Shown piece after piece: positions 8,529 through 16,921 of a DNA stretch of 45,396 nt; positions within the stretch are counted from its first letter, which is position 1; every line of letters starts with the position of its first letter. The position numbers and the translations under genes were made by a program. The stretch comes from Muribaculaceae bacterium (GTDB taxonomy: Bacteria; Bacteroidota; Bacteroidia; Bacteroidales; Muribaculaceae), in the NCBI GenBank assembly GCA_017624155.1, contig JAGANS010000053.1, forward strand, positions 1 to 45,396. Reading direction: 5' to 3'. Below the pieces are notes generated by a model. It did not search any database and had not been told where the DNA came from. It was given only the letters and a program-made list of their open reading frames with translations.

Positions 8529-9881
8529 TTATTCTCCTTTTGGTAGCTGAGGCTTCTTTTTGGGGCGGTAGTAGCGCTTCTTGCGAGGCCCGGCAGTCTT
8601 CGGCTGTTCGGGCTGCGTTTCGGCCTGTGGCTGTGTTTCCGGAGCGGCCTCTTTGTCCTTCTTTTTGGCTCGCTGCACCTTGTCGCGGCGACCTTTGCCG
8701 CGGTGATCGCTGCGCTGCGGCTTGCTCTCGCGGGTAGTTTCGTCCTTCATGCCGCCGAGTTCGGATGGCAGTTCGCCTTTCCGGACCTCGTATCCGAGAA
8801 AATCCTCTATAAAGCGGAATTTGCGGCGGTCGCGCTCGCCTACAAGGGTTATGGCGATGCCGCCGGCGCCGGCGCGGGCTGTGCGGCCGATGCGGTGTAC
8901 ATAATCCTCGGCATCGTGAGGCACGTCGAAGTTCACCACCATGGATATATCGTCGATGTCGATGCCGCGCGACAGGATGTCGGTGGCCACCAGGATGTCG
9001 GTGTGCGAGTTGCGGAAGTCGCGCATCACCACGTCGCGGGCTTTCTGCTCAAGGTCGGAGTGCATCTCGGCCACGGCGTAGTGGCGGCGGCGCAGCTCGC
9101 GGGCCAACTCCTTTACCTTAAGTTTTGATGATGCAAATACGATGACGCGCTTGGAGCTTACGGTCTCGAATATGTGACACAGCAGGGCTGTCTTGGTGCG
9201 TTCGGGGCATATATATGCCGACTGAGCTATCTTCTCGGTGGGGCGCGATACGGCAATCTTTATTTCCACCGGGTTGTCGAGTACGGTTTTGGCGAGTTTC
9301 TGAATCTTGGGAGGCATGGTCGCCGAGAACATCATGGTGCGACGCTCGGCCGGCAGGTGTTTCACTATCTGCATAATGTCGTCGTAGAAGCCCATGTCGA
9401 GCATACGGTCGGCCTCGTCGAGGATAAAGAATTCCACCTCGCTGAGGTCGACATATCCCATCTGGAGGTGGGCAAGCATACGACCGGGGGTGGCGATAAT
9501 CACCTCGGCGCCGCTGCGCAGGGCGCGCTGCTGCTGTGCGAAGCCGGCGCCGTCGGTGCCTCCGTATATGGCGAGCGAGCTTATCGGGACGAAATATGAG
9601 AAGCCGTCCATCTGGGCGTCGATCTGCATGGCCAGCTCGCGGGTAGGAGTCATCACCACGCATTTCACCTTGTCGGATGGCTTGCGTTTGCTGAGTTCAT
9701 TTATGACGGGAAGTAAAAATGCGGCAGTCTTGCCGGTGCCGGTCTGGGCGACCGCTATGAGATCGCGGCCATTGAGAGCTGCGGGAATAGCCTGTTCCTG
9801 AATGGGGGTGCACTCGCTGAAATTCATGTCGTAGAGGGCATCGAGCACATCGTCGGTCAAATCCAGTTCTTCAAAAGTCAT
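8529..9881 (-). CDS. DEAD-box ATP-dependent RNA helicase (RhlE-like)
   Basis: RNA helicase for RNA or ribosome remodelling. I chose the ATG at 9881 (MTFEELDLTDD), which matches the usual family start; a longer frame begins at 9908. All core motifs are present in order: Q motif (TPIQEQAIP), Walker A AQTGTGKT, PTRELAMQ, GG and TPGR, DEAD, SAT, then in domain 2 the HSDLEQKARD, ATDILSRGIDI and HRIGRTARAG segments. The last 80 or so residues are a lysine/arginine-rich, low-complexity RNA-binding tail (KKRYYRPKKK). The gene is monocistronic and divergent from rpsO. A plus-strand CAAAATTA at 9906-9913 reads as a minus-strand -7 box. Confidence 0.95.
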   Translation of the reverse strand: MTFEELDLTDDVLDALYDMNFSECTPIQEQAIPAALNGRDLIAVAQTGTGKTAAFLLPVINELSKRKPSDKVKCVVMTPTRELAMQIDAQMDGFSYFVPISSLAIYGGTDGAGFAQQQRALRSGAEVIIATPGRMLAHLQMGYVDLSEVEFFILDEADRMLDMGFYDDIMQIVKHLPAERRTMMFSATMPPKIQKLAKTVLDNPVEIKIAVSRPTEKIAQSAYICPERTKTALLCHIFETVSSKRVIVFASSKLKVKELARELRRRHYAVAEMHSDLEQKARDVVMRDFRNSHTDILVATDILSRGIDIDDISMVVNFDVPHDAEDYVHRIGRTARAGAGGIAITLVGERDRRKFRFIEDFLGYEVRKGELPSELGGMKDETTRESKPQRSDHRGKGRRDKVQRAKKKDKEAAPETQPQAETQPEQPKTAGPRKKRYYRPKKKPQLPKGE

Positions 9882-9933
9882 GTTCAATAATCGGTTAATC
9901 GGCCACAAAATTACAAAAAAAGAGCGATATAGC

Positions 9934-9964
9934 TTTGCCGGACCGAAAAAAATGCTTACCTTTG
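9934..9964 (+). promoter_or_regulatory. rpsO promoter
   Basis: TTTG at 9934-9937 and TACCTTTG at 9957-9964 are spaced by 19 bases, a good match to the Bacteroidota promoter. The predicted start leaves a leader of roughly 40 bases before the rpsO ATG. Confidence 0.7.
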
Positions 9965-10007
9965 CAGCCGAATTAAAATATTATTAACTTTTTTAATCAT
10001 CTGAAGC

Positions 10008-10283
10008 ATGCACTTAAGCTCTGAAGAAAAAGAACAGATCTTCGAGAAGTACGGTAAGGGTAAGACTGACACTGGCTCGCCTGAAGCACAGATTGCATTA
10101 TTCTCGGTCCGTATCGCTCATTTGACTCAGCACCTGAAGTCAAATCACAAGGATCATACTACTGAGCGCGCTCTTAAGATGCTGGTAGGTAAGCGTCGTC
10201 GCCTCCTTGACTACCTTGTCAAGAAGGACATCAACCGCTACCGCGCCATCATCGCTCAAAAAGAGCTCGGTATCCGCAAGTAA
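10008..10283 (+). CDS. rpsO: 30S ribosomal protein S15
   Basis: Primary 16S rRNA-binding protein of the small subunit. Its 91 residues are close to the usual 89 for S15, and it has the diagnostic blocks KTDTGSPEAQIALFSVRI, LTQHLKSNHKDHTTERAL and GKRRRLLDYLVKKDINRY. Codon use is strongly biased (cgt, ggt, gct, aag), as expected for a ribosomal gene. It stands alone with its own promoter and a strong intrinsic terminator; the pnp partner seen in many bacteria is not here. Confidence 0.98.
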   Translation: MHLSSEEKEQIFEKYGKGKTDTGSPEAQIALFSVRIAHLTQHLKSNHKDHTTERALKMLVGKRRRLLDYLVKKDINRYRAIIAQKELGIRK

Positions 10284-10314
10284 GCCCCGCGCTCGCTTAA
10301 AGATTACAAACACG

Positions 10315-10352
10315 GCGGCTCCGGCAATAAAGCAGGAGCCGCTGTTGTTTTT
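10315..10352 (+). terminator. rpsO intrinsic terminator
   Basis: GCGGCTCC (10315-10322) and GGAGCCGC (10335-10342) form a perfect 8-bp stem with a 12-base loop, followed by TGTTGTTTTT. The T-run is shared with copy 1 of the dispersed palindromic repeat. Confidence 0.88.
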
Positions 10353-10369
10353 AAACAAGCTCTTAAACC
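10345..10369 (+). repeat. Dispersed palindromic repeat, copy 1
   Basis: TTGTTTTTAAACAAGC followed by TCTTAAACC, just after the rpsO terminator stem. It shares the core TTTAAACAAGC and a C/T-rich tail with four other copies in this window. Copies 1 and 2 lie 59 bases apart, both ahead of the META-domain gene. Confidence 0.8.
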
Positions 10370-10403
10370 TTTTGTATATGTGGATTGTCTATATGTAAAA
10401 GAT

Positions 10404-10429
10404 CTTGTTTTTAAACAAGCTCTAAAACC
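10404..10429 (+). repeat. Dispersed palindromic repeat, copy 2
   Basis: CTTGTTTTTAAACAAG (10404-10419) is a 16-base self-complementary sequence (seven-base arms around TT), followed by CTCTAAAACC. It ends 13 bases before the ATG of the META-domain lipoprotein and so lies within the likely leader. Confidence 0.85.
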
Positions 10430-10442
10430 GATTGAAATTATT

Positions 10443-11417
10443 ATGAAGAAAACATCAGCTATTATAATGCTTGTGACATTAGCCGCCGCGGCTACCTCGT
10501 GTTCAGTCCTCAATCCGTCGAAGAAATCAGGCGCCAGCACGACCTCGGGCGCCCAGGCCACTAAAATCGAATCTACGGCCCGGCCCGAGACGACAACAGA
10601 GAATAAGAAGCCTGTAAGCCAGGCAGCCGAGGCCGCCAATCCCGAGGCCGTAAAGCAGTCGGTGCCTGCTCCCGCCGTATCCAAAATCACCATGAATACC
10701 GGTGTGGCGCGCCGGCTCGGCGGTGAATGGACCATAGTTCAGGTCGGCGCCACGGCCATCGACCGCGACGAGGATATGCCCTATATAATCTTCGAACCCT
10801 CTACGGCGCAGTTCTATGCCAATAACGGCTGCAATACCCTCAATGGCACTTACGCGGTCGATACCGACGACAATGTGACGTTCCACAACATACTGTCGAC
10901 ATTGCGCATGTGTTCCGACGTCGAATTTGAAAATCAGATCAATTCCATCATCACCGAGAATGTGCCCGTCAAGGTGCGTCTCAGCGAGGTGGGACAGGAA
11001 AGCTTTGTAGAGTTTATCGGAACTCAGGGCAAGCCTCTCATGCGTATGCGTCGGGGCAATCTTGAATTCCTCAACGGCCATTGGAATGTGGAGTCGGTAG
11101 CCGGGCTCAGCAAGCTCGCGGCTCCTGCCGACATCTTCTTCGATCTCGGCGAGCTCAAGCTCAACGGCGACACCGGCTGCAATATCGTTAACGGCAACAT
11201 CTATCTCGACCACCGCCAGTCGAATGCCATCGACTTCTCCAACATGGGTACCACCCGTATGGCGTGCCCGCCTCAGATCGAAAAGCAGCAGACTGCCATC
11301 CTCGTGGCTCTCGAGGAGACCGCCACAGCTATCAGCGACGGCAAGGATAAGGTGATGCTGCTCAGCTCCGACGGCCGCATCCTCATGACTCTTGTGCGTG
11401 CTCCGAAGGCTGAATAA
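10443..11417 (+). CDS. Double META-domain lipoprotein
   Basis: Probable envelope lipoprotein of unknown function. I chose the ATG at 10443 because it gives a lipoprotein signal (MKKTSAIIMLVTLAAAATSC, Cys20); a frame open from 10380 adds a non-signal stretch. The 324-residue product has a low-complexity Thr/Ala/Pro linker (about 21-95), then two META domains: one with GGEWTIVQVG and FYANNGCNTLNGTY, a second with NGHWNVESVAG and NGDTGCNIVNGN. META domains occur in HslJ-type heat-shock and secreted proteins and their biochemical role is poorly defined. Two repeat copies precede it and an intrinsic terminator follows. Confidence 0.88.
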   Translation: MKKTSAIIMLVTLAAAATSCSVLNPSKKSGASTTSGAQATKIESTARPETTTENKKPVSQAAEAANPEAVKQSVPAPAVSKITMNTGVARRLGGEWTIVQVGATAIDRDEDMPYIIFEPSTAQFYANNGCNTLNGTYAVDTDDNVTFHNILSTLRMCSDVEFENQINSIITENVPVKVRLSEVGQESFVEFIGTQGKPLMRMRRGNLEFLNGHWNVESVAGLSKLAAPADIFFDLGELKLNGDTGCNIVNGNIYLDHRQSNAIDFSNMGTTRMACPPQIEKQQTAILVALEETATAISDGKDKVMLLSSDGRILMTLVRAPKAE

Positions 11418-11442
11418 GAGATCAGAATATATAATTTGACAA

Positions 11443-11486
11443 AAGGCAGGATGCTGTATATTACTGCGGCATCCTGCCTTAATTTT
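11443..11486 (+). terminator. Intrinsic terminator after META gene
   Basis: AAGGCAGGATGC (11443-11454) and GCATCCTGCCTT (11469-11480) form a perfect 12-bp stem with a 14-base loop, followed by AATTTTG. It separates the META gene from the TIR gene, so the latter needs its own promoter. Confidence 0.85.
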
Positions 11487-11504
11487 GTGATTTTTGAAAG
11501 AAAA

Positions 11505-11536
11505 ATTGACGGTTATGAAAAAAATAAGTATCTTTA
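11505..11536 (+). promoter_or_regulatory. Candidate promoter of the TIR gene
   Basis: ATTG at 11505-11508 and TATCTTTA at 11529-11536 are spaced by 20 bases; the -7 box differs from TAnnTTTG only in the last base. It lies 28 bases before the ATG at 11565 and supports a monocistronic, independently expressed gene. Confidence 0.55.
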
Positions 11537-11564
11537 CCCCATTATTACCACATATCGGAACGCT

Positions 11565-12752
11565 ATGCAGAAAAAGTTTGTCGCTTTCATTTCGTATTCG
11601 CGCAAGGATAAGACTATAGCCGACTGGCTTCACGCCAAGCTCGAGCGCTATGTGCTGCCATCCAATATAGACATAAAGAGTGTATTCCCTTTTGAGGGAA
11701 AATACTTCAGACCGGTTTTTCTCGACACACAGGATCTGCATGTCGAGGAGCGCCCATTTACCGACCGTATACGCGACGGGCTTGAAAATGCCTCGTTCCT
11801 GATAGTGCTTTGCAGCAAGAACTCGGCGCAGTCGGATTTTGTCGACAAGGAGATACGATATTTCCTTAAGGTACACGATAATAATTATTCGCGTATAGTG
11901 CCGCTATTTATCGACGAGGTCGATGGCAGTATCCCGCCTGCCCTGGCGTCAACATCGATAATGGAACGTCACTTTCCGATTTTCAACAGTCGTCTGGGCA
12001 AAGACAGCGAGGCCAACAACTACTGTTTTTATCAGATTATCTCATATATACTAAATATCGATTTCTCCACGATATACAACAGATATGAGATATATGCCTC
12101 GCACAAGCTCAGGGTACGAAAAAGAAGATACATTTCGGTCATCATCGCGCTGGTGGCAATGCTGGCCATTCTGGCCGGCTATCATTATAAATTCAAGGAG
12201 ATGAACGAGACTGCCCTGCACAAGAAGCAGGAGCTCATCGACTTTGAGAAAAAGGTCTTTCCGGCGGCTGTTGTCGAAGGCTATGAGAAGAATTTTCTCA
12301 GTCCGGTGATTTCATATCTGAAGGAGTCGCCCGAACCTTTCTGTATCTATATCCTTATGCCTAAGCATGAACGTGATCTCACGCACACTGACCGTGTGGG
12401 CGACTTTGCCTATATGGCCAAGTCGGCGTACGGCATGGATTCAATTCCGTATGAATTGCTGCCGACCAAGACGCGCCGCGGCAGCCGTATAATGCGAATA
12501 TCCATGAACGGACACTTGCTCGACGGCATATACCTGGATTTCGCCACTACCACAACTTCGTTCCTGCAGATAGCCAAATATAAGAAACGCAACGAGGCGT
12601 ATGAGGATGTGCCGATCGACTCACTTATCAACGAATACTCAATGGCTTTTATCGCCGAGACAAATGACAGACTAAAGGAGGATTCCGTTCACGTGAAGTT
12701 CTTCCTGGACAAGAAAGACTTGCTCGAGGATCTGAAGCATCGGCTGCAGTAG
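11565..12752 (+). CDS. TIR-transmembrane-STING-like protein (orphan cyclic-dinucleotide sensor candidate)
   Basis: Candidate immune effector of 395 residues. I chose the ATG at 11565, where the TIR domain begins directly (MQKKFVAFISYSRKDK). Residues 1-150 are a bacterial TIR domain: FISYSRKD strand, FLDTQDL, and the helix SDFVDKEIRYF whose Glu96 is the likely NADase catalytic residue. A basic stop-transfer patch (RVRKRR) and one hydrophobic helix (about 189-206) follow. Residues 231-395 resemble the prokaryotic STING fold: helix VVEGYEKNFLSPVISYL, strand CIYILMP, an Arg-rich hairpin (304-311), then LDFATTTT with Asp325 and Thr328/329, like the D-x-P-T-T ligand motif of bacterial STING, and a final acidic helix. 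The STING call is from motif memory, not alignment. No CD-NTase gene is adjacent. Confidence 0.68.
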   Translation: MQKKFVAFISYSRKDKTIADWLHAKLERYVLPSNIDIKSVFPFEGKYFRPVFLDTQDLHVEERPFTDRIRDGLENASFLIVLCSKNSAQSDFVDKEIRYFLKVHDNNYSRIVPLFIDEVDGSIPPALASTSIMERHFPIFNSRLGKDSEANNYCFYQIISYILNIDFSTIYNRYEIYASHKLRVRKRRYISVIIALVAMLAILAGYHYKFKEMNETALHKKQELIDFEKKVFPAAVVEGYEKNFLSPVISYLKESPEPFCIYILMPKHERDLTHTDRVGDFAYMAKSAYGMDSIPYELLPTKTRRGSRIMRISMNGHLLDGIYLDFATTTTSFLQIAKYKKRNEAYEDVPIDSLINEYSMAFIAETNDRLKEDSVHVKFFLDKKDLLEDLKHRLQ

Positions 12753-12823
12753 TCATGCCGCTATGCGTGAACCATATACCACGGTGAGATTTAAAGTTTG
12801 AAATATTTTGATAAATATTTGGA

Positions 12824-12862
12824 TTGACAGGAGAGGAATGTGAGTTTAAATTTGTAAATTTG
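12824..12862 (+). promoter_or_regulatory. Candidate promoter of the dedA-rpe operon
   Basis: Two tandem TAAATTTG boxes lie at 12847-12854 and 12855-12862. The first has a TTG at 12824-12826, 20 bases upstream, as a -33 element. The start codon follows at 12895. The rest of the 142-base gap holds nothing I recognise. Confidence 0.55.
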
Positions 12863-12894
12863 CATTTCTAAATCACGTAACACGCACCCAGGAT

Positions 12895-13566
12895 ATGCTT
12901 GACCTTTTTGTCCCGCTGGCGATTTTCGACGCCGCCTCGTTTTTTCAATGGTTTGTTGAAAATGCGTCGTATTGTTTTGTGTTCATCTTCATGGTGATCG
13001 AGAGTTCATTTATCCCGTTCCCGTCGGAGGTCGTAGTGCCGCCGGCAGCCTATCTTGCCGCCCAGCGCGGCGATATGAATATCCTGATGGTGGTGCTTGT
13101 GGCCACGGCCGGTGCCATCGTGGGTGCTCTCATCAACTATTACCTGTCGCTGTGGATCGGACGTCCGCTTGTCTATCGCTTCGCCAACTCGCGCTACGGA
13201 CATGCCTGTCTCATCGACGAGGCAAAGGTGGAGAAGGCTGAGAAATATTTTGACAAGCACGGTGCTATATCCACTTTCATCGGTCGTCTTATCCCGGCGG
13301 TGCGGCAGCTTATCTCCATCCCCGCCGGCCTTGCGCGCATGAACGTGGGAATATTCGTTATATTCACCGGCCTTGGCGCCCTTGTATGGAACGGTGTATT
13401 GGCCTGGCTGGGGTATTGGCTGGCTCAGTGGGTACCCCTCGACCAGCTGTTTGCTACCGTCGAAAAGTACAATTCATATCTGTCGTATGCCGGCCTGTTT
13501 ATAGGCGTAGTGTGTGTGGCGTTTATTGTCTGGCGACTCATTAATCCCAAAAAGAAAGCAGCATGA
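12895..13566 (+). CDS. DedA-family membrane protein
   Basis: Polytopic inner-membrane protein of the DedA/SNARE-associated family, whose members are lipid scramblases or transporters such as undecaprenyl-phosphate flippases. The 223 residues show the family signature: an early helix with ESSFIPFPSEVVVPPAAYLA (acid plus FPSE), the amphipathic segment AEKYFDKHGAISTFIGRLIPAVRQLISIPAGLARM with its paired conserved arginines, and several hydrophobic helices, ending in a basic tail (INPKKKAA). The stop overlaps the rpe start (ATGA). Substrate cannot be told from sequence. Confidence 0.92.
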   Translation: MLDLFVPLAIFDAASFFQWFVENASYCFVFIFMVIESSFIPFPSEVVVPPAAYLAAQRGDMNILMVVLVATAGAIVGALINYYLSLWIGRPLVYRFANSRYGHACLIDEAKVEKAEKYFDKHGAISTFIGRLIPAVRQLISIPAGLARMNVGIFVIFTGLGALVWNGVLAWLGYWLAQWVPLDQLFATVEKYNSYLSYAGLFIGVVCVAFIVWRLINPKKKAA

Positions 13567-14207
13567 AGGTAGCTCCATCAATATTGTCGGCCGACTTCGG
13601 CCACCTTGCCGCCGATATCGAGATGCTCAACGAGTCGGAGGCTGCGATGATCCATTGCGATGTGATGGACGGTGTCTTTGTTCCCAACATATCGTTCGGA
13701 TTCCCGATACTCGAAAAGGTAGGCCGGCTGGCCCGCAAGCCTCTCGATGTACATCTGATGATTGTGGATCCGCAGCGCTACGTGTCGCAGACACGCGACT
13801 GCGGCGCTACGTTCATGAACATCCATCAGGAAGCCTGCACACACCTCGAACGCACCGTACAGGAAATCAAGGCCGCCGGCATGAAGGCTGCCGTGACGCT
13901 CAACCCCGCAACTCCGGTATGCATGCTTGAGGATATTATATCCGAGCTCGACATGGTGCTGCTGATGAGCGTCAATCCCGGTTTTGGCGGCCAGAAGTTC
14001 ATCGAAAACACTTATGCCAAGATAGCACGTCTGCGCGACATGATAGCCGTTAGCGGCTCGTCGGCCATGATAGAGGTCGACGGCGGTGTCACCACCGGCA
14101 ATATCGGCAAGATCGCCGCTTCGGGTGTCGATATTGTGGTGGCCGGCAGCGCCGTTTTCGGGGCCGATGATCCGCGCTTGGCTATCTCAGCTCTTACAAA
14201 TGTATAG
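13563..14207 (+). CDS. rpe: Ribulose-phosphate 3-epimerase
   Basis: Interconverts ribulose 5-phosphate and xylulose 5-phosphate in the pentose phosphate pathway. The 214-residue TIM barrel is of normal length and has the family blocks PSILSADFGHL, MIHCDVMDGVFVPNISFG (metal-binding His and catalytic Asp), PLDVHLMIVDPQRY, LLMSVNPGFGGQKFI and IEVDGGVTTGNI (second catalytic Asp), ending with a phosphate-binding VAGSAVFG loop. The ATG overlaps the dedA stop, so translation is probably coupled. Confidence 0.97.
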   Translation: MKVAPSILSADFGHLAADIEMLNESEAAMIHCDVMDGVFVPNISFGFPILEKVGRLARKPLDVHLMIVDPQRYVSQTRDCGATFMNIHQEACTHLERTVQEIKAAGMKAAVTLNPATPVCMLEDIISELDMVLLMSVNPGFGGQKFIENTYAKIARLRDMIAVSGSSAMIEVDGGVTTGNIGKIAASGVDIVVAGSAVFGADDPRLAISALTNV

Positions 14208-14236
14208 TTTATAATCTCTCCGATCGTATCACATAA

Positions 14237-16885
14237 ATGAATTCCAATCACCCTCTCGATTTGTCGATGGACGGTTTCGGCGGCGTGGCAGGTGCCACCG
14301 CCGAACCGCGTCAGCAGCCTCATGACGAAGAATCGCCCCGGCGGCCCAAGGCACAGCCGCGGCAGCCGAAGAAGCCGATTCCGTCGCAGCGTCCTCAGCC
14401 ACCTAAGAAAAAGAAGAACAAGCCTACGTTCCATCCAGTGATAGAATTTTTCCGAGGCACGCAGTTTCGTATCGGACTGGGCTTGTTTCTGCTGATACTG
14501 AGCCTCGTCACACTCTTTGTAACTATAAATTTCATCCGTACCGGTGTCGCCGATCAGAGCATCGTGGCAGGCAGCAATGTGGCCGATATCGCCAATGCCC
14601 CCGAAGGCGTGGAGAATATCGGGGGAGCAGCCGGCGCCAAATGGGCGCATCTGCTTATGATCGACGGACTTGGCATAGGCTCCTTCGTAATGGTGATTTA
14701 CATCGGAGTGCTTGCTCTGTCGCTTTTCGGCATAATGCGCTGCCGCTTCTGGGCTTTCACTTTCCGCAGCCTTTTCACTGCCATCGCTCTGTCGGTGATC
14801 TTCGGTCTGTTTACCTATAATGCCGAGACAACTTTCCACTGGGGAGGCAACCACGGCCACTACGTGAACCAGTGGCTATATCATGTGTCGGATGCGCTTG
14901 GCGCTTATGCCGTCACGATATTCCTTATAGGTATGCTTGCAGTGATATATCTGACGCAGCTGCGCTCGATATATGTCAATGTGTCAGGCCGCGTGGCCAA
15001 GGCACGTCAGGCCATGGCTGAGGCCGCCGCCGAGGGTCGCAAGACCTCGACCGAGGTGCAGGAAGTACCCGGCGAGAGTGGTGAATCCGACGCTGTCGTG
15101 GTTGCCGGCAAGCCTGTGCGTGCAGCCACTGTTGCCGCGGCTTCGGCCAAGGTAGCCGCGCCTGTGATGGCCAATCCTATAGTCGGCTTTTCCATTGATG
15201 ATTCCGAAGGCGGGGATGATGCTCCTGAAGTTGCGGAAGCTGCCGGTCCCGTAGCCGTGCGCGCCCATGCCGTGGTCGGCGAACCCGAGTTCAGAATCAA
15301 AACATCTCTTCCGGGTCAGCCGTCCGATGATGGTCCTGCCCCTGCCACGGATGGCATGGATATGGAAAACGACGAGGTCGCATTGCAGCCCTATAGCATC
15401 CGCGACGAGCTATCGCATTACAGCTTCCCGACGCCCGATCTCCTCATCGACAGGCCCAACAAAGCCGTGATAGACGAGCAGGAACAGGAGGAAAACAAGA
15501 ATCTGATTGTAAAGACTCTCCGTGACTACGGTATTCCTATCGCCCGCATCGAGGCTACTATCGGTCCGACGGTCACGCTCTATGAAATAGTACCGGCCGA
15601 GGGTGTGCGCATCGCTCAGATCAAGCGCCTTGAGGATGATATCGCGCTGTCGCTCGCCGCACTCGGTATACGTATCATAGCGCCCATACCCGGCAAGGGA
15701 ACTGTGGGTATTGAGGTCCCTAACCGCGATCCACAGACGGTATCGATGTTCTCGGTAATTAATTCGCCGGAGTTCCGCGATTGCAAGATGCTGCTGCCTA
15801 TGGCGCTCGGCTATACCATCAACAACAAGGTATTCATCGTCGACCTCGCCAAGATGCCACACCTTCTTGTAGCCGGTGCTACTGGCATGGGTAAGTCGGT
15901 AGGACTCAACTGTATATTGGCTTCGCTGCTTTTCAAGAAGCATCCCGGCGAGCTCAAGCTGGTGCTTATCGACCCCAAGATGGTGGAATTCAGCCTTTAC
16001 AGCAAGCTTGAGAAGCATTTCCTCGCCAAAATACCCTACGAGGACGATGTCATCGTCACCGATGCGTCCAAGGCCCTTGCCACCCTGGCGTCGCTGTGTG
16101 TCGAGATGGATTCCCGCTACGAGTTGCTGCGTACGGCGGCTGTGCGCACCGTGGAAGAATACAACCGCAAATTCTCGGAGCGCCGTCTCAATCCCGAGAA
16201 GGGACACCGCTATCTGCCGTATATAGTGGTGGTGGTCGATGAGTTTGCCGACCTGATAATGACCGCCGGCAAGGACATCTCCACCTATATCGCCCGTATT
16301 GCTCAGAAGGCCCGCGCCGTGGGTATGCACATGATAATCGCTACCCAGCGCCCTTCCACAGACATAATTACCGGCATGATAAAGGCCAACTTCCCCGGTC
16401 GCATAGCCTTCCGCGTGGCTCAGATGGTCGACTCGCGAACCATCCTCGATCAGCCCGGTGCAAACAGGCTGATAGGCCGTGGCGACATGCTCTTCAGCCA
16501 CAACAGTCGTCTGGAGCGCGTGCAGTGTGCGTTCATCGACACCCCCGAGGTTGAGGCCCTTGTCGATTATATTGATAATCAGATAGGCTATCCATCGGCA
16601 TACGAGTTGCCCGAACCGCCCAAGGAAAACGGCGGCGCGGCCCCCGGTGCGATAGACCTGTCGAAGCGCGACGAAATGTTTGACGTCTGTGCCGAATTTG
16701 TGGTGCAGAACTCAACCGCCTCCACCTCATCGCTTCAGCGCCGCTTCTCGATAGGCTACAACAAGGCCGGCAAGATCATGGATCAGCTCGAGGCCGCCGG
16801 CATCGTCGGTCCCGCCGACGGCCAGAAGCCCCGTGCCGTCCTGGTCGACTCAATAACCTTGCAGGACATCCTCCGCAGCCTGTGA
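14237..16885 (+). CDS. ftsK: DNA translocase FtsK
   Basis: Septal DNA pump that clears chromosome termini during division. The 882-residue protein has a basic, proline-rich cytoplasmic N-terminus, four predicted TM helices between about residues 75 and 245 with a periplasmic loop, and an acidic linker (about 270-400). The motor domain follows: Walker A GATGMGKS (547-554), Walker B IVVVVDEFADLIM, and the ATQRPSTDIITGMIKANFPGRIAF block. The C-terminal gamma winged helix (SLQRRFSIGYNKAGKIMDQLE) reads KOPS-type polarity sequences. It lies 29 bases after rpe and 36 before the lolA-like gene, with no obvious promoter between, so it is probably cotranscribed. Confidence 0.96.
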   Translation: MNSNHPLDLSMDGFGGVAGATAEPRQQPHDEESPRRPKAQPRQPKKPIPSQRPQPPKKKKNKPTFHPVIEFFRGTQFRIGLGLFLLILSLVTLFVTINFIRTGVADQSIVAGSNVADIANAPEGVENIGGAAGAKWAHLLMIDGLGIGSFVMVIYIGVLALSLFGIMRCRFWAFTFRSLFTAIALSVIFGLFTYNAETTFHWGGNHGHYVNQWLYHVSDALGAYAVTIFLIGMLAVIYLTQLRSIYVNVSGRVAKARQAMAEAAAEGRKTSTEVQEVPGESGESDAVVVAGKPVRAATVAAASAKVAAPVMANPIVGFSIDDSEGGDDAPEVAEAAGPVAVRAHAVVGEPEFRIKTSLPGQPSDDGPAPATDGMDMENDEVALQPYSIRDELSHYSFPTPDLLIDRPNKAVIDEQEQEENKNLIVKTLRDYGIPIARIEATIGPTVTLYEIVPAEGVRIAQIKRLEDDIALSLAALGIRIIAPIPGKGTVGIEVPNRDPQTVSMFSVINSPEFRDCKMLLPMALGYTINNKVFIVDLAKMPHLLVAGATGMGKSVGLNCILASLLFKKHPGELKLVLIDPKMVEFSLYSKLEKHFLAKIPYEDDVIVTDASKALATLASLCVEMDSRYELLRTAAVRTVEEYNRKFSERRLNPEKGHRYLPYIVVVVDEFADLIMTAGKDISTYIARIAQKARAVGMHMIIATQRPSTDIITGMIKANFPGRIAFRVAQMVDSRTILDQPGANRLIGRGDMLFSHNSRLERVQCAFIDTPEVEALVDYIDNQIGYPSAYELPEPPKENGGAAPGAIDLSKRDEMFDVCAEFVVQNSTASTSSLQRRFSIGYNKAGKIMDQLEAAGIVGPADGQKPRAVLVDSITLQDILRSL

Positions 16886-16921
16886 TACGAACCATAGACG
16901 TATGTAAATCGTTAGAACAAC

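Noticed and set aside
10527-11876. 449-residue minus-strand open frame
   Set aside because: Covers the META gene and part of the TIR gene in antisense and crosses a strong plus-strand terminator; no family features.
10443-13566. Complete CBASS operon around the TIR-STING-like gene
   Set aside because: Flanking genes are a META lipoprotein and dedA; neither has a nucleotidyltransferase motif, and terminator and promoter signals isolate the TIR gene.
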